Assembly: GCF_039541235.1 (NCBI RefSeq)
Contig: NZ_BAABFV010000002.1
Span: forward strand, 496,001-560,000
Length of the DNA: 64,000 nt
Direction: 5' to 3'
DNA from: Kangiella marina
GTDB lineage: Bacteria > Pseudomonadota > Gammaproteobacteria > Enterobacterales > Kangiellaceae
Position numbers and translations under genes: made by a program. Position 1 is the first letter of the stretch, and the number at the start of each line of letters is the position of its first letter. Shown piece after piece: positions 17,763 through 27,997 of the stretch. A model generated the notes under the pieces. It made no database searches, was not told where the DNA came from, and saw nothing but the letters and a program-made list of their open reading frames with translations.

Positions 17763-19094
17763 TTAAGAGGTTTGAATTTTATTGCGCCAAGATTTCGCCA
17801 TGTGGAGCAGCTTTTGGTGCTCCATAGTGGTCAGCTTGCCTTCGGCAACTTGCAGTTTGCCATTAACCCAGACATGACTAACTTGCTCACGCCCGGCAGT
17901 ATAAACGATTTGTGACACAGGATCATACATCGGTTGGGCCTGTAACGTGTCTAAATTGATTGCCGTTAAGTCGGCTGCTTTGCCGACTTCAATTGAACCG
18001 CAAGTCTCTTCAAGTCCTAGCGCTCTAGCACCGCCCATGGTCGCTGCGTAGAGTGTTTCCTTGGCGGAACAAGCTTGTGCTGAGCCAGTGTAAACTTTGC
18101 TGAGCAATGACGCCGTCTTCATTTCTGAGAACATATTGAGATCGTTGTTGCTGGCGTTGCCATCGGTGCCAAGAGCTACGTTGACCTCAGCTGTTAACAG
18201 GTCTTGAATTGGACTGATTCCACTGGCTAACTTCATATTGGATTGAGGACAGTGGACAACAGAGACGCCATGGCTGGCAATCATTTCGATTTCATTGCGT
18301 TGTAGTTGCGTCATATGAACAGCGATAAGATTGGGGTTAACTAGCCCCAGCTCTTGCAAGCGTTTCAGTGGACGTTTGCCGTACTCAGATAAACTTTCTT
18401 TTACTTCATGGGCTGTCTCATGGATGTGCATATGAACAGGGATCGACAGCTCGTTACTCAATGTTGCAATCTTACTCAGTGGCTCGTCAGACACGGTATA
18501 CGGCGCATGTGGAGCAAAGGCAAAACTGAGTAAATCGCTGTGTTTGTAATCATCTCTAAGACTTAAGCCTTTTTTGAGATAAGCTTCCCAGCCAGAACCC
18601 CAAACGGATGGGAAGTCGAAAACCAGCATCCCAACCATGGCTCTCATGCCTACCGTTTGCGCCACTTTCGCCGTCATATTGGGCTGAAAGTACATATCAT
18701 TGAAGCAGGTGGTGCCTGAAAGCAACATCTCGGCAATGGCTAAGGTAACGCCATCTTCACAAAACTTATCGTCAACCCACTTTTTTTCGGCAGGCCAAAT
18801 ATGGTTTTCGAGCCACATCATAAGCGGCAAGTCGTCGGAAAGCCCTTTAAACAAGCTCATAGCGGCATGAGTGTGGCAGTTTACGAAGCCTGGAATTAGC
18901 GCTTGTCCGGGTAACGATAGGTGGCTTTCTGACTGATACTCTTGAAGTAGAATTTTGGTCGGCTTGATAGCCACAATCTTGTGCTTATCAATCGCGACAG
19001 AATAGTCCTGCAAAGGCTCTAACTGGCGTTTACCGTTGTGGCTAACTGGGATAATCCACTCAGGACTGATGATTTGCTCGACGCTGTTGCTCAA
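17763..19094 (-). CDS. mtaD: TRZ/ATZ amidohydrolase, likely methylthioadenosine/SAH deaminase
   Basis: This amidohydrolase-superfamily metalloenzyme of 443 aa carries [10 protein letters not shown] (HxH metal ligands, about residue 70), [14 protein letters not shown] and [15 protein letters not shown] (catalytic Asp). The family deaminates 5'-methylthioadenosine and S-adenosylhomocysteine. The Pseudomonas PA3170 neighbour of ubiG is of this type, matching the context here. It starts the mtaD-ubiG-HAD operon, divergent from gyrA. Related guanine or triazine deaminases cannot be fully excluded. Confidence 0.85.
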   Translation of the reverse strand: MSNSVEQIISPEWIIPVSHNGKRQLEPLQDYSVAIDKHKIVAIKPTKILLQEYQSESHLSLPGQALIPGFVNCHTHAAMSLFKGLSDDLPLMMWLENHIWPAEKKWVDDKFCEDGVTLAIAEMLLSGTTCFNDMYFQPNMTAKVAQTVGMRAMVGMLVFDFPSVWGSGWEAYLKKGLSLRDDYKHSDLLSFAFAPHAPYTVSDEPLSKIATLSNELSIPVHMHIHETAHEVKESLSEYGKRPLKRLQELGLVNPNLIAVHMTQLQRNEIEMIASHGVSVVHCPQSNMKLASGISPIQDLLTAEVNVALGTDGNASNNDLNMFSEMKTASLLSKVYTGSAQACSAKETLYAATMGGARALGLEETCGSIEVGKAADLTAINLDTLQAQPMYDPVSQIVYTAGREQVSHVWVNGKLQVAEGKLTTMEHQKLLHMAKSWRNKIQTS

Positions 19095-19322
19095 AGCACT
19101 CTCACTTGTTATTTCAAGGGGTTAACTGGCGTTATTATACCCAACAAAAGTCGAATTCCTAACCGAACAAAAATATATTGAGAAATCGTACAAAAAACAT
19201 ACGGATAGGAAGATAAAAATTAGCGTAAAAAAGAGGCCTGTGTTAGAATTATCTGCTTAAATCGAAGCATAATGTCTTTGACTTTCTAACTATAACTATC
19301 AGAATTTAAAGGGTTTTTCAGA

Positions 19323-21929
19323 ATGGGTGAACTTGCCAAAGAGATCCTGCCGGTCAACATCGAAGATGAGTTAAAAACGTCCTATTTGGACTACGCTATG
19401 AGCGTTATCGTTGGTCGTGCACTCCCGGATGTCAGGGATGGATTAAAGCCTGTACATAGACGTGTTCTTTACGCGATGAATGTATTGGGTAATGATTTTA
19501 ATAAGCCTTATAAAAAATCTGCGCGTGTGGTCGGTGATGTAATTGGTAAATACCACCCTCACGGTGATTCTGCTGTTTACGACACCATTGTTCGTATGGC
19601 GCAACCATTCTCCTTACGCTACATGTTGGTCGATGGTCAAGGTAACTTCGGTTCCATTGATGGCGACTCGGCGGCTGCGATGCGTTATACGGAAGTCCGT
19701 ATGATGAAATTGGCGCATCAGCTTTTAGCCGATCTTGATAAAGAAACCGTAGATTTTGAAGATAACTATGACGGTTCTGAATCTGAGCCGACGGTACTAC
19801 CGACTCGAGTTCCCAATTTATTGGTCAATGGCTCTTCGGGCATCGCAGTTGGTATGGCGACGAATATACCGCCACACAACCTTAATGAAGTTATTGATGG
19901 CTGTTTAGCCCTTATTGAAAACCCTGACATCACTATTTCAGAGTTGATGGAATATGTGACGGGGCCTGATTTCCCAACCGCTGCGATCATTAATGGTCGT
20001 GCTGGTATCATCGATGCTTACAACACGGGCCGCGGTAAGATTTACCTTCGTGCTCGTAGCCACATTGAAACTGATGAAAAGAATGGTAAAGACTCGATTG
20101 TCGTTACTGAGCTACCTTATCAGGTTAACAAAGCACGCCTTATTGAGAAAATAGCAGAGTTAGTTAAAGACAAAAAAATAGAAGGCATTACCGGCCTGCG
20201 CGACGAGTCTGATAAAGATGGTATGCGCATGGTTATTGAGTTGCGTAAGGGTGAAGTACCAGAAGTGGTCTTGAATAATCTTTATGCGCAGTCTCAGATG
20301 CAAAATGTCTTTGGCATCAACATGGTCGCTCTGGATAACGGTCAGCCGCGCTTATTTAATTTAAAAGATGCGCTGGATGCATTCGTTACTCACCGTCGTG
20401 AAGTGGTGACACGTCGTACGATTTTTGATCTGCGCAAGGCGCGTGAAAAAGCTCACGTCTTAGAAGGTTTAGCGATTGCTTTGGCCAATATTGATGAAGT
20501 CATTGAGCTTATTAAAAAGTCGCCAACGCCAAAGGATGCAAAAGAAGAATTGATGGACCGTCAGTGGGCGCCTGGACAAGTTGCGGACATGTTGGCGCGA
20601 GCCGGCACTGAAGCTTGCCGCCCGGAACATTTGGCGGCTGAGTTTGGTTTCCATGATGGCTATTACAAGTTATCTGAAGAGCAAGCGAAAGCGATTCTTG
20701 AATTACGCCTACACAAATTAACAGGTCTTGAGCACGACAAAATCATCAGTGAATACAAAGACTTGCTAGGCTTGATCGAAGAGTTGCTTCACATCCTGAT
20801 GAGCAAAGAACGTCTGCTTGAAGTGATTCGTGAAGAGTTAGAAGAAGTGAAGGAAATCTTTGGTGACGAGCGTCGCTCAGAGATTCTAGAAAGTAAGTTA
20901 GACCTTACGATTGCTGATTTAATCACTGAAGAAGATGTGGTTGTGACACTGTCTCATGAAGGCTATGTGAAGTATCAATCGTTATCAGATTACAAAGCAC
21001 AACGTCGTGGCGGTCGTGGTAAATCTGCGACCAAAATGAAGGACGAGGACTTTATCGACCGCCTATTGGTGGCTTCGACGCACGACATGATTTTATGTTT
21101 CTCGTCTCGCGGTAAAGTTTACTGGCTCAAAGTATTCGAGTTACCGAATGCTGGGCGCGGCTCTCGCGGTAAACCGATTGTGAATGTTTTACCGTTAGAA
21201 AAAGATGAAAAAATTAGCGCTATTTTGCCAATTCGCGAGTTCTCAGAGGACCGTTTTGTGTTTATGGCGACAGCAAATGGTACGGTTAAGAAAACCTCGC
21301 TTGAGCAATTTTCGCGCCCACGTGCCAACGGTATTATTGCATTAACCATTGCTGATGATGATGAGTTAATCGGTGTGGCTGAAACTTCAGGCGAAGATGA
21401 AATCATGCTCTTTAGTGATGCTGGTAAAGTGATTCGATTCGGTGAAGATGCCGTACGTGCCATGGGCCGTACCGCACGCGGTGTTCGCGGTATGAAGTTG
21501 CCTGACGATGCAAAAGTTATTCAAATGCTGGTTGCTGAAGATGACTGTTCGGTTCTAACTGCTACTGAAAATGGTTACGGTAAAAGAACAACTGTTGAAG
21601 ACCATCCTTTACGTGGCCGCGGTGGTCAGGGCGTGATCTCGATTCAGATGAGTGAGCGTAATGGTCAAGTCGTATCGGCTGTACCGGTCATTGAAGGCGA
21701 TGAGGTGATGTTGATCAGCAAGGGTGGAACCTTGATTCGTACCGGTGTTGATGATATCCGAATTATGGGCCGTAACACGCAAGGTGTTCGTCTTATTCGT
21801 CTCGATGACGGTGAAACATTGGTCGGCTTGCAGCGAATTGTAGAGCTTGATGTTGATGATGACGAATTAGATGACGGTGAGGTAGCAGACGTTTCTTCAG
21901 AATCAGATGACGATTCGATAGAAGAATAA
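19323..21929 (+). CDS. gyrA: DNA gyrase subunit A
   Basis: GyrA is the DNA-cleaving subunit of gyrase. The 868-aa protein starts with an [22 protein letters not shown]-type N-terminus. It keeps E. coli numbering through the quinolone-resistance region ([10 protein letters not shown] with S83 and D87, the susceptible residues) and has the catalytic Tyr in AAMRYTEVR. The GyrA box QRRGGRG is present in the C-terminal beta-pinwheel, followed by an acidic Asp/Glu/Ser tail. The start ATG at 19323 is preceded by AAAGGG. Confidence 0.97.
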   Translation: MGELAKEILPVNIEDELKTSYLDYAMSVIVGRALPDVRDGLKPVHRRVLYAMNVLGNDFNKPYKKSARVVGDVIGKYHPHGDSAVYDTIVRMAQPFSLRYMLVDGQGNFGSIDGDSAAAMRYTEVRMMKLAHQLLADLDKETVDFEDNYDGSESEPTVLPTRVPNLLVNGSSGIAVGMATNIPPHNLNEVIDGCLALIENPDITISELMEYVTGPDFPTAAIINGRAGIIDAYNTGRGKIYLRARSHIETDEKNGKDSIVVTELPYQVNKARLIEKIAELVKDKKIEGITGLRDESDKDGMRMVIELRKGEVPEVVLNNLYAQSQMQNVFGINMVALDNGQPRLFNLKDALDAFVTHRREVVTRRTIFDLRKAREKAHVLEGLAIALANIDEVIELIKKSPTPKDAKEELMDRQWAPGQVADMLARAGTEACRPEHLAAEFGFHDGYYKLSEEQAKAILELRLHKLTGLEHDKIISEYKDLLGLIEELLHILMSKERLLEVIREELEEVKEIFGDERRSEILESKLDLTIADLITEEDVVVTLSHEGYVKYQSLSDYKAQRRGGRGKSATKMKDEDFIDRLLVASTHDMILCFSSRGKVYWLKVFELPNAGRGSRGKPIVNVLPLEKDEKISAILPIREFSEDRFVFMATANGTVKKTSLEQFSRPRANGIIALTIADDDELIGVAETSGEDEIMLFSDAGKVIRFGEDAVRAMGRTARGVRGMKLPDDAKVIQMLVAEDDCSVLTATENGYGKRTTVEDHPLRGRGGQGVISIQMSERNGQVVSAVPVIEGDEVMLISKGGTLIRTGVDDIRIMGRNTQGVRLIRLDDGETLVGLQRIVELDVDDDELDDGEVADVSSESDDDSIEE

Positions 21930-21942
21930 GCTATTAGACCTG

Positions 21943-21965
21943 GGGCTAACAATTCGTTAGCCTTT
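21943..21965 (+). terminator. Hairpin between gyrA and serC
   Basis: GGCTAAC-AATTC-GTTAGCC is a 7-bp perfect stem with a 5-nt loop followed by only TTT. It is a likely weak or leaky terminator after gyrA. Confidence 0.45.
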
Positions 21966-22010
21966 GGTCATATCAATAATGTGTACTAGGTTATTAGGAT
22001 GGGATTAGAC

Positions 22011-23102
22011 ATGACTCGCGCATTTAATTTTAGTGCCGGGCCTGCTGCAATACCGACAGAAGTATTAGAGCGAGCACAAAAAGAGCTTTTGAACTGGAAT
22101 GGGTACGGCTGTTCGGTCATGGAACTGGGCCACCGCACTCCAGACTTTCAGGGTATACTCGATAAAACGGAAGCTAATTTACGCAAGCTCCTTAAAATTC
22201 CCGACACCTATAAAGTGCTGTTCATGCACGGTGGTGCTTCGCATCAATTTTCAATGGTCCCGATGAACTTTTTGGCGCCAGAGGAAACGGCGAACTACCT
22301 GGAAATGGATCACTGGTCTAGGATGTGTATTAAAGAAGCACAACGCTTTGGCAATATCCACCTCCAGCAAGGCATACGAACCAACTCTGAGGGTCTGATG
22401 GAGCTAGTGCCAGAAAATGAATGGCAGCTTGATGAGAAGGGCAAGTATTTACACTTTACGTCAAACGAAACTATTGTTGGTGTTCAGTTCCAAGAAGATC
22501 CGCATACCTTTTCAGGTAAGTTAGTCAGTGATATGTGCTCTGACATTTTGTCTCGTCCTATTGATATAGAAAAGTACGCTTTAATCTATGCGGGTGCTCA
22601 AAAAAACATTGGGCCATCAGGCATGACCGTCGTTATTGTCCGAGAAGATTTGTTTGAGAGTTTCCATACTGAGCGTGTGCCGAGTTTATTCCAATACCCT
22701 TACGTATCAGAAAAAGGCTCGATGCCGAATACGCCACCAAGCTTTGGGATTTACTTTGCTGGGATGGTGTTTGAGTGGCTTTTGGAAAACGGAGGGGTTG
22801 AGCAAATGTATAAGCGCAATCTAGAAAAAGCCCATTTGTTGTATGACTATGTTGATCAGTCGAACTTTTATCATTCGCCAGTCGCTAAAGGCTCTCGTTC
22901 GTTTATGAATGTTGCTATTCAGATGAAAGACAGAACCCATGAAGAGCGTTTTTTGCATGAGGCTCGTGAAAATCACCTGATAGCACTTAAAGGCCACAAA
23001 ACCTTTGGAGGTTTGCGAGCCAGCATTTATAACGCAATGAGCTTAGATGGTGTAAAAAGCCTTATCCGTTTCATGGAACAATTCGAACGTAACGTTACAT
23101 AA
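22011..23102 (+). CDS. serC: Phosphoserine aminotransferase
   Basis: SerC is the PLP enzyme making 3-phosphoserine (serine pathway), also acting in pyridoxine synthesis. The N-terminus RAFNFSAGPAAIPTEVLERAQ and the PLP-lysine segment YAGAQKNIGPSG are family hallmarks. The C-terminus has KGHKTFGGLRASIYNAM. ATG 22011 was chosen over 21999 because GGGA lies 6 nt upstream and the protein then begins MTRAFNF as in relatives. It follows gyrA, as in Pseudomonas, but is not followed by pheA. Confidence 0.95.
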   Translation: MTRAFNFSAGPAAIPTEVLERAQKELLNWNGYGCSVMELGHRTPDFQGILDKTEANLRKLLKIPDTYKVLFMHGGASHQFSMVPMNFLAPEETANYLEMDHWSRMCIKEAQRFGNIHLQQGIRTNSEGLMELVPENEWQLDEKGKYLHFTSNETIVGVQFQEDPHTFSGKLVSDMCSDILSRPIDIEKYALIYAGAQKNIGPSGMTVVIVREDLFESFHTERVPSLFQYPYVSEKGSMPNTPPSFGIYFAGMVFEWLLENGGVEQMYKRNLEKAHLLYDYVDQSNFYHSPVAKGSRSFMNVAIQMKDRTHEERFLHEARENHLIALKGHKTFGGLRASIYNAMSLDGVKSLIRFMEQFERNVT

Positions 23103-23543
23103 GGTTATTCGAGACTTTGAAGCCGTTTCTACCTGCTGATTGAGTTTTATACCACTCTATCAGCAGGATAGATCAGGTTGTAAACCTTAAAAACATTTTC
23201 CGTAAAAACACTGTAATACCAGTATTTTCCCTGTTTCCGCACATTAAATATTAACACCGTCCCGATTAACCGTTCTTAAGTCCTATTGCATTTAGCAATG
23301 TTAGCGAAAATTTTGCACTGAGCTAACTTGTTGTTGGGAAGGGAAAATGCAGGCTCCTCCCCGACAAATCAATCATGGATGTCATGGTAGCTATCGCTAG
23401 CAGTTAAGCGATTATCCCCACACTTTAATGATTTGTTGGAGATTGTTGGCGATATGGGGTGAAAGTTGCGGCTGTTTCTTGGATAATGTGGCGCAAATTT
23501 AAATAGCCTTTTTTAGGTTAAGAGAATAGTAACGGAGTCTCTT
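23103..23543. other. 441-bp gene-free gap between serC and hisC
   Basis: No convincing protein gene is seen where Pseudomonas-type genomes carry pheA. Two items stand out. The first is a 13-bp stem with one mismatch at 23132-23167 (CCTGCTGAT...ATCAGCAGG) with no U-tract. The second is a 17-codon ORF at 23347-23400 (MQAPPRQINHGCHGSYR) preceded by AAGGGAAA. Either could be part of a hisC leader, but nothing proves it. Confidence 0.4.
23132..23167. other. Stem-loop downstream of serC
   Basis: CCTGCTGATTGAG pairs with CTCTATCAGCAGG across a 10-nt loop (one T-T mismatch). It lies 30 nt after the serC stop and has no T-run, so it could be a 3' processing or stability element rather than a canonical terminator. 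Confidence 0.4.
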
Positions 23544-24644
23544 ATGAGTTGTGATTTTATTCAGTTAGCGAACCCAGGCGTGCAAGAGTTGCACCCATAT
23601 CAGCCAGGTAAACCAATTTCTGAGCTGGAGCGAGAGCTTGGTATCAGCAATATTGTGAAGCTTGCGAGTAATGAAAATCCGATCGGTATTAGCGCAAAAG
23701 CCCAGGCAGCTATGGAGAAAGAGTTTTCTGACTTAGCACGTTATCCTGATGCGAACGGTTACTATCTTAAAGCTAAAATCGCTGAACGTGTCGGTGTCGA
23801 ACTTAATCAAATCACCCTTGGAAACGGCTCTAACGATGTCTTAGAGTTGATTGCACGTGTTTTTGTGGCTCCCGAGCATGAGGTCATTTTCTCGCAGCAT
23901 GCCTTTGTGGTTTACCCTATCGTAACTCAAGCGATTGGCGCTAAGAAGGTGGTGATTCCTGCGAAAGAGTGGGGACATGACTTGGAAGCAACGGCTCAAG
24001 CGATTACGCCAAACACGCGCATGATTTTTATTGCTAACCCCAATAATCCGACTGGAACTTGGGTAAAGTCTGCTGAGCTTAAGGCCTTCATGGACAAGGT
24101 CCCAGAAAATGTATTGGTGATTTTGGATGAGGCTTATTACGAATACGTCGAAGATAAAGATTATCCGCAGACGATTCCTTGGATTAAAGACTATCCAAAC
24201 CTAATCGTGACTCGTACTTTCTCGAAAGCTTACGGCTTAGCTGGTGTTCGTGCGGGCTATGCGGTCGCGAATGAAGAGATTACGGGTTTAATTAACCGTC
24301 CACGACAGCCGTTTAACATGAACTCATTAGCACTTTCCGCTGCTGAGGCGGTATTGGATGATCATGCTTACCTACAAAAAGCTCTGGATGTTAACAAGTC
24401 TGGTATGCAACAACTTGAAGCTGTCTTTAAAGAGCTTAACTATGACTATATTCCATCGGTCACCAACTTTATAACCGTGGATATGGGCAAGCCAGCCGGA
24501 TCTATTTATCAACACATGCTAGAGCAAGGCGTTATTGTTCGCCCTGTGGCTAATTATGAAATGCCTAATCATCTGCGCGTCAGTATTGGCTTAGAAGAAG
24601 AAAATGCTAAGTTCATTAAAGTATTACGTGAGATGACGAAGTAG
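23544..24644 (+). CDS. hisC: Histidinol-phosphate / aromatic aminotransferase
   Basis: This 366-aa class II PLP aminotransferase carries VKLASNENPIG, NGSNDVLELI, NPNNPTGTW, LDEAYYEY and the PLP-lysine segment TRTFSKAYGLAGVRAGY. Family members convert imidazole-acetol phosphate to histidinol phosphate. The copy in the gyrA-serC-cmk block (hisC2 of Pseudomonas) is often involved in aromatic amino acid transamination. It is followed after 3 nt by cmk; the tyrA/aroA genes that usually lie between are absent. Confidence 0.93.
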   Translation: MSCDFIQLANPGVQELHPYQPGKPISELERELGISNIVKLASNENPIGISAKAQAAMEKEFSDLARYPDANGYYLKAKIAERVGVELNQITLGNGSNDVLELIARVFVAPEHEVIFSQHAFVVYPIVTQAIGAKKVVIPAKEWGHDLEATAQAITPNTRMIFIANPNNPTGTWVKSAELKAFMDKVPENVLVILDEAYYEYVEDKDYPQTIPWIKDYPNLIVTRTFSKAYGLAGVRAGYAVANEEITGLINRPRQPFNMNSLALSAAEAVLDDHAYLQKALDVNKSGMQQLEAVFKELNYDYIPSVTNFITVDMGKPAGSIYQHMLEQGVIVRPVANYEMPNHLRVSIGLEEENAKFIKVLREMTK

Positions 24645-24647
24645 GGC

Positions 24648-25340
24648 ATGGCTGTGAATGACGCGATACAAGCTCCAGTGGTGACCGTCGATGGTCCAAG
24701 TGGTTCAGGCAAAGGCACTATCAGCCAAATTCTGGCAACGACACTGAATTATCATTTGCTTGATAGCGGTGCGCTTTACCGCCTAACGGCGTTGGCAGTG
24801 ATTAAAAATAAGTTGGATATCAATGATACAAGCGCGATATCCAAGGCTGCGCTCGATCTTGATGTGGTTTTTGAACCTCAGGCTGACGGTGAGCAGAGGG
24901 TGTTGCTGAATGGTGAAGATGTTGGTGTCCAGTTGCGTTTGGACGAGACCAGCGCCATGGCCTCAAAAGTGGCGGCGATCCCAGAAGTGCGTGAAGCGTT
25001 ATTGATTCGTCAAAAGCAGTTCAGACAAACCCCAGGTTTGGTGGCGGATGGTCGTGATATGGGAACGGTAGTTTTCCCCGATGCTGAACATAAGGTGTTT
25101 TTGACTGCAAGCCCCGAAATACGGGCAGAAAGACGCCACAAACAGTTGATCGAAAAGGGCGTTGATGCTAATATTTCGCACCTTCTAAAAAGCATCATCG
25201 AAAGAGATGAGCGTGATCGCACTCGTACTGTGGCCCCTTTGGTGCCAGCAGAGGGTGCTTTTGTTATTGATAGCTCAGATTTAACGATTGATGAAGTGGT
25301 TCAGCAAATCCTTGATTTTATAGGTTTTTCTGAACAATAA
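24648..25340 (+). CDS. cmk: Cytidylate kinase
   Basis: Cmk phosphorylates CMP/dCMP. The 230-aa protein has a P-loop ([13 protein letters not shown]), LLDSGALYR, the substrate segment [15 protein letters not shown] and the LID region [14 protein letters not shown]. It is nearly fused to hisC (3-nt gap) and precedes rpsA, the order known from many proteobacteria. Confidence 0.96.
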   Translation: MAVNDAIQAPVVTVDGPSGSGKGTISQILATTLNYHLLDSGALYRLTALAVIKNKLDINDTSAISKAALDLDVVFEPQADGEQRVLLNGEDVGVQLRLDETSAMASKVAAIPEVREALLIRQKQFRQTPGLVADGRDMGTVVFPDAEHKVFLTASPEIRAERRHKQLIEKGVDANISHLLKSIIERDERDRTRTVAPLVPAEGAFVIDSSDLTIDEVVQQILDFIGFSEQ

Positions 25341-25473
25341 ATTGGAAAAGTTGATTCGCACGGATGATGAATCGATAAAACTCATTGACCCATGGCAACG
25401 GGATCGTCGCATGGTGATTTTAACTAAGTCTCTGACTAAGGTTTTCTTAGCAGGGTGTATCAGGTACTAACGA
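25341..25473 (+). promoter_or_regulatory. rpsA leader, possible S1 autoregulatory region
   Basis: 133 nt separate cmk from rpsA. In gammaproteobacteria the rpsA mRNA leader folds into a structure bound by S1 itself, so translational feedback is expected here. I see A/T-rich segments with GGA/GGG motifs but have not folded it. Confidence 0.3.
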
Positions 25474-27150
25474 ATGAGCGAGAATTTCGCAGAACTATTT
25501 GAACAGAGCCTACAGAACGTAGAAATGCGTCCAGGCGCTATCATCACCGGTACGGTTGTTGATATTGATAATGAAGTTGTTGTTGTTAACGCAGGCTTAA
25601 AGTCTGAAGGCGTTATCCCACGTAGCCAGTTTATGAGCGACAAGGGTGAGCTAGAAGTTAACGTTGGCGACGAAGTTGAAGTTGCACTAGACGCAGTTGA
25701 AGACGGTTTCGGTGAAACTCGTCTATCACGTGAGCGTGCTAAGCGCTTCGCTGCTTGGGGTGTGCTTGAAGCAGCTCACGAAGCAGAAGAAACGATTACA
25801 GGTGTTATCACTGGTAAAGTTAAGGGTGGTTTCACTGTGGAAGTACAATCTATCCGTGCTTTCCTACCTGGTTCATTAGTTGACGTTCGTCCGGTACGTG
25901 ACACATCACACCTTGAAGGTGTTGATCTTGAATTTAAAGTTATCAAGCTTGACCAAAAACGTAACAACGTAGTGGTTTCTCGTCGTGCTGTTATCGAGTC
26001 TGAGAACAGTGCAGAGCGTGAAGAGCTTCTGGCTAACCTTGAGGAAGGTTCAGAGCTTAAAGGTATCGTTAAGAACCTTACTGATTACGGTGCATTCGTT
26101 GATTTGGGTGGTGTTGATGGTCTTCTACATATCACAGATATGGCGTGGAAGCGTATTAAGCACCCAAGTGAAGTGGTACAAGTAGGCGACGAAATCGACG
26201 TTAAAGTATTGAAGTTTGACCGTGAGCGTAACCGCGTATCGCTAGGTATCAAGCAACTTGGTTCTGATCCTTGGGTTGATATCAACGATCGTTACCCTGA
26301 AGGTGCTCGTCTACAAGGTCGCGTAACTAACCTTACTGATTATGGTTGTTTCGTTGAAATTGAAGACGGCGTTGAAGGTCTTGTACACGTTTCTGAAATG
26401 GATTGGACTAACAAAAACATTCACCCATCTAAAGTGGTTAACTTGGGTGATGAAGTTGAAGTTATGGTTCTCGATATTGATGAAGAGCGTCGTCGTATTT
26501 CTCTTGGTATTAAGCAGTGTGTGCCTAACCCTTGGAACGAATTTGCAGCGACTCACAACAAGAACGACAAAGTTTCAGGCAAAATCAAGTCAATCACTGA
26601 CTTCGGTATCTTTATCGGTCTAGACGGCGGTATTGACGGTCTTGTACACCTTTCTGACATTTCTTGGACGGTATCTGGCGAAGAAGCCGTACGTGACTTC
26701 AAGAAAGGCGATGAAGTTGAAGCGGTTGTATTATCTGTAGACGCTGAGCGTGAACGTATCTCACTTGGTATCAAGCAAGTTGATTCAGATCCATTTGCTG
26801 AGTACTTAAGCGAGCATCCGAAAGGTTCTGTGGTTAAAGGCAAAATCATCGATGTTGACGCTAAAGGCGCAACGGTTGAGCTAGCTGAGAATATCGAAGG
26901 TTACGTTCGTGCTTCTGATATCGCTCCTGAGCGTATCGAAGATGCGAGCAAGCACTTGAGTGTTGGCGACGATATCGAAGCTAAATTCGTTGGCGTAGAC
27001 AAGAAAAACCGTAATTTGACTTTGTCTATCAAAGCGAAAGACGCAGCTGAAGAAGCAGAAGCAATTAAAGAGTTCAGCAATGAGCAAGGCTCTAACTCTC
27101 CTGCGACTCTAGGTGATTTATTGAAAGAACAGTTAGGTGACGACGAGTAA
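25474..27150 (+). CDS. rpsA: 30S ribosomal protein S1
   Basis: The 558-aa protein has six S1/OB-fold repeats, recognisable by recurring units such as [36 protein letters not shown] and [12 protein letters not shown], each followed by RISLGIKQ-type endings. S1 binds mRNA on the 30S subunit and helps translation start. Codon use is biased, as in highly expressed genes. A strong terminator follows. Confidence 0.98.
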   Translation: MSENFAELFEQSLQNVEMRPGAIITGTVVDIDNEVVVVNAGLKSEGVIPRSQFMSDKGELEVNVGDEVEVALDAVEDGFGETRLSRERAKRFAAWGVLEAAHEAEETITGVITGKVKGGFTVEVQSIRAFLPGSLVDVRPVRDTSHLEGVDLEFKVIKLDQKRNNVVVSRRAVIESENSAEREELLANLEEGSELKGIVKNLTDYGAFVDLGGVDGLLHITDMAWKRIKHPSEVVQVGDEIDVKVLKFDRERNRVSLGIKQLGSDPWVDINDRYPEGARLQGRVTNLTDYGCFVEIEDGVEGLVHVSEMDWTNKNIHPSKVVNLGDEVEVMVLDIDEERRRISLGIKQCVPNPWNEFAATHNKNDKVSGKIKSITDFGIFIGLDGGIDGLVHLSDISWTVSGEEAVRDFKKGDEVEAVVLSVDAERERISLGIKQVDSDPFAEYLSEHPKGSVVKGKIIDVDAKGATVELAENIEGYVRASDIAPERIEDASKHLSVGDDIEAKFVGVDKKNRNLTLSIKAKDAAEEAEAIKEFSNEQGSNSPATLGDLLKEQLGDDE

Positions 27151-27177
27151 TTCACCACTGATTTTTCTTAAAATCAT

Positions 27178-27207
27178 AAAAGCCCGGCATCAGCTGGGCT
27201 TTTTTTT
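27178..27207 (+). terminator. Rho-independent terminator after rpsA
   Basis: AAAAGCCC pairs with GGGCTTTT (stem extended by GGC/GCT with one G-U pair) across an ATCA loop. It ends in a run of eight T. It lies 28 nt after the rpsA stop. Confidence 0.9.
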
Positions 27208-27323
27208 GCTTTCCTGAAAGATGCAAATTTGTAAAAAATACCATATAATTAAAATAGTTAGATGATTTTTGCACCGAAATACTCCATACTATTGGGTATT
27301 CATTCAAATGGAGGTCTAGGCCA

Positions 27324-27626
27324 ATGACAAAATCACAATTGATTGAGTGTCTAGTGGATAAAAATCCTCAGTTATCGGTTCGCGACGTAGAGCTTGTTGT
27401 TAAGTCGCTGATTGATCAAATGTCAGATACCTTGTCTGATGGTGGTCGAATCGAAATTCGTGGCTTTGGTAGCTTCTCGTTACACTACAGAGCGCCGCGT
27501 GTGGGCAGAAACCCAAAAACAGGTGAATCTGTCACTTTGCAGGGCAAGCATGTTCCACACTTCAAACCTGGTAAAGAGCTGCGTGAAAGAGTTGATGATG
27601 GGAAGGATCAACCGATTAAGCCTTAG
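27324..27626 (+). CDS. ihfB: Integration host factor subunit beta
   Basis: This HU/IHF-fold DNA-bending protein of 100 aa starts [21 protein letters not shown]. It carries [19 protein letters not shown] and the DNA-intercalating arm [10 protein letters not shown]. With IhfA it forms IHF. The position after rpsA is conserved. A GGAGG ribosome-binding site (27311-27315) precedes the ATG. Confidence 0.96.
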   Translation: MTKSQLIECLVDKNPQLSVRDVELVVKSLIDQMSDTLSDGGRIEIRGFGSFSLHYRAPRVGRNPKTGESVTLQGKHVPHFKPGKELRERVDDGKDQPIKP

Positions 27627-27697
27627 CCATTCACTCTAGCTGCTTGTGGTGCTGATTGAAGGGCACTAACAGGCACCTGAAATATCTTGGAGCAAGT

Positions 27698-27997
27698 TTG
27701 CGTAAAATTATCGCCATCATCTTATTTGTGGTTGTGTTGATTATAAGCACTGTCTTTGCACTGAATAATAACCAAGAGACTGCTGTTAATTACCTATTTG
27801 GCAGCACAAACCTATCCCTTTCAATGATTGTGTTTTGGTCGGGGTTATCGGGGCTCGCTCTGGGGATTTTAGGCATGCTTATTGCGGTGTATAAGTATCG
27901 TCACCGCGTCAGTAGACAAAAAAAGCAAATAGCCAAACTAGAAAAAGAACTCAACCACCTTCGACAACAGCCTGTATCGAGCAAGGACCCTTTTTAA
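27698..27997 (+). CDS. lapA: LapA family inner-membrane protein (LPS assembly)
   Basis: LapA works with LapB in controlling lipopolysaccharide synthesis. The 99-aa protein has two TM helices (about residues 4-22 and 42-65) separated by a short periplasmic loop (NNNQETAVNYLFGSTNLSLS), then a basic coiled-coil tail. The start is TTG at 27698: GGAG lies 5 nt upstream and the protein then begins MRKIIAIILFVVV as in E. coli YciS. An upstream TTG (27656) would add an unlikely hydrophilic stretch. It abuts lapB directly. Confidence 0.9.
   Translation: MRKIIAIILFVVVLIISTVFALNNNQETAVNYLFGSTNLSLSMIVFWSGLSGLALGILGMLIAVYKYRHRVSRQKKQIAKLEKELNHLRQQPVSSKDPF

Noticed and set aside
19244-19249. TAGAAT as gyrA -10
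   Set aside because: No acceptable -35 hexamer at the right spacing; evidence too thin for a feature.
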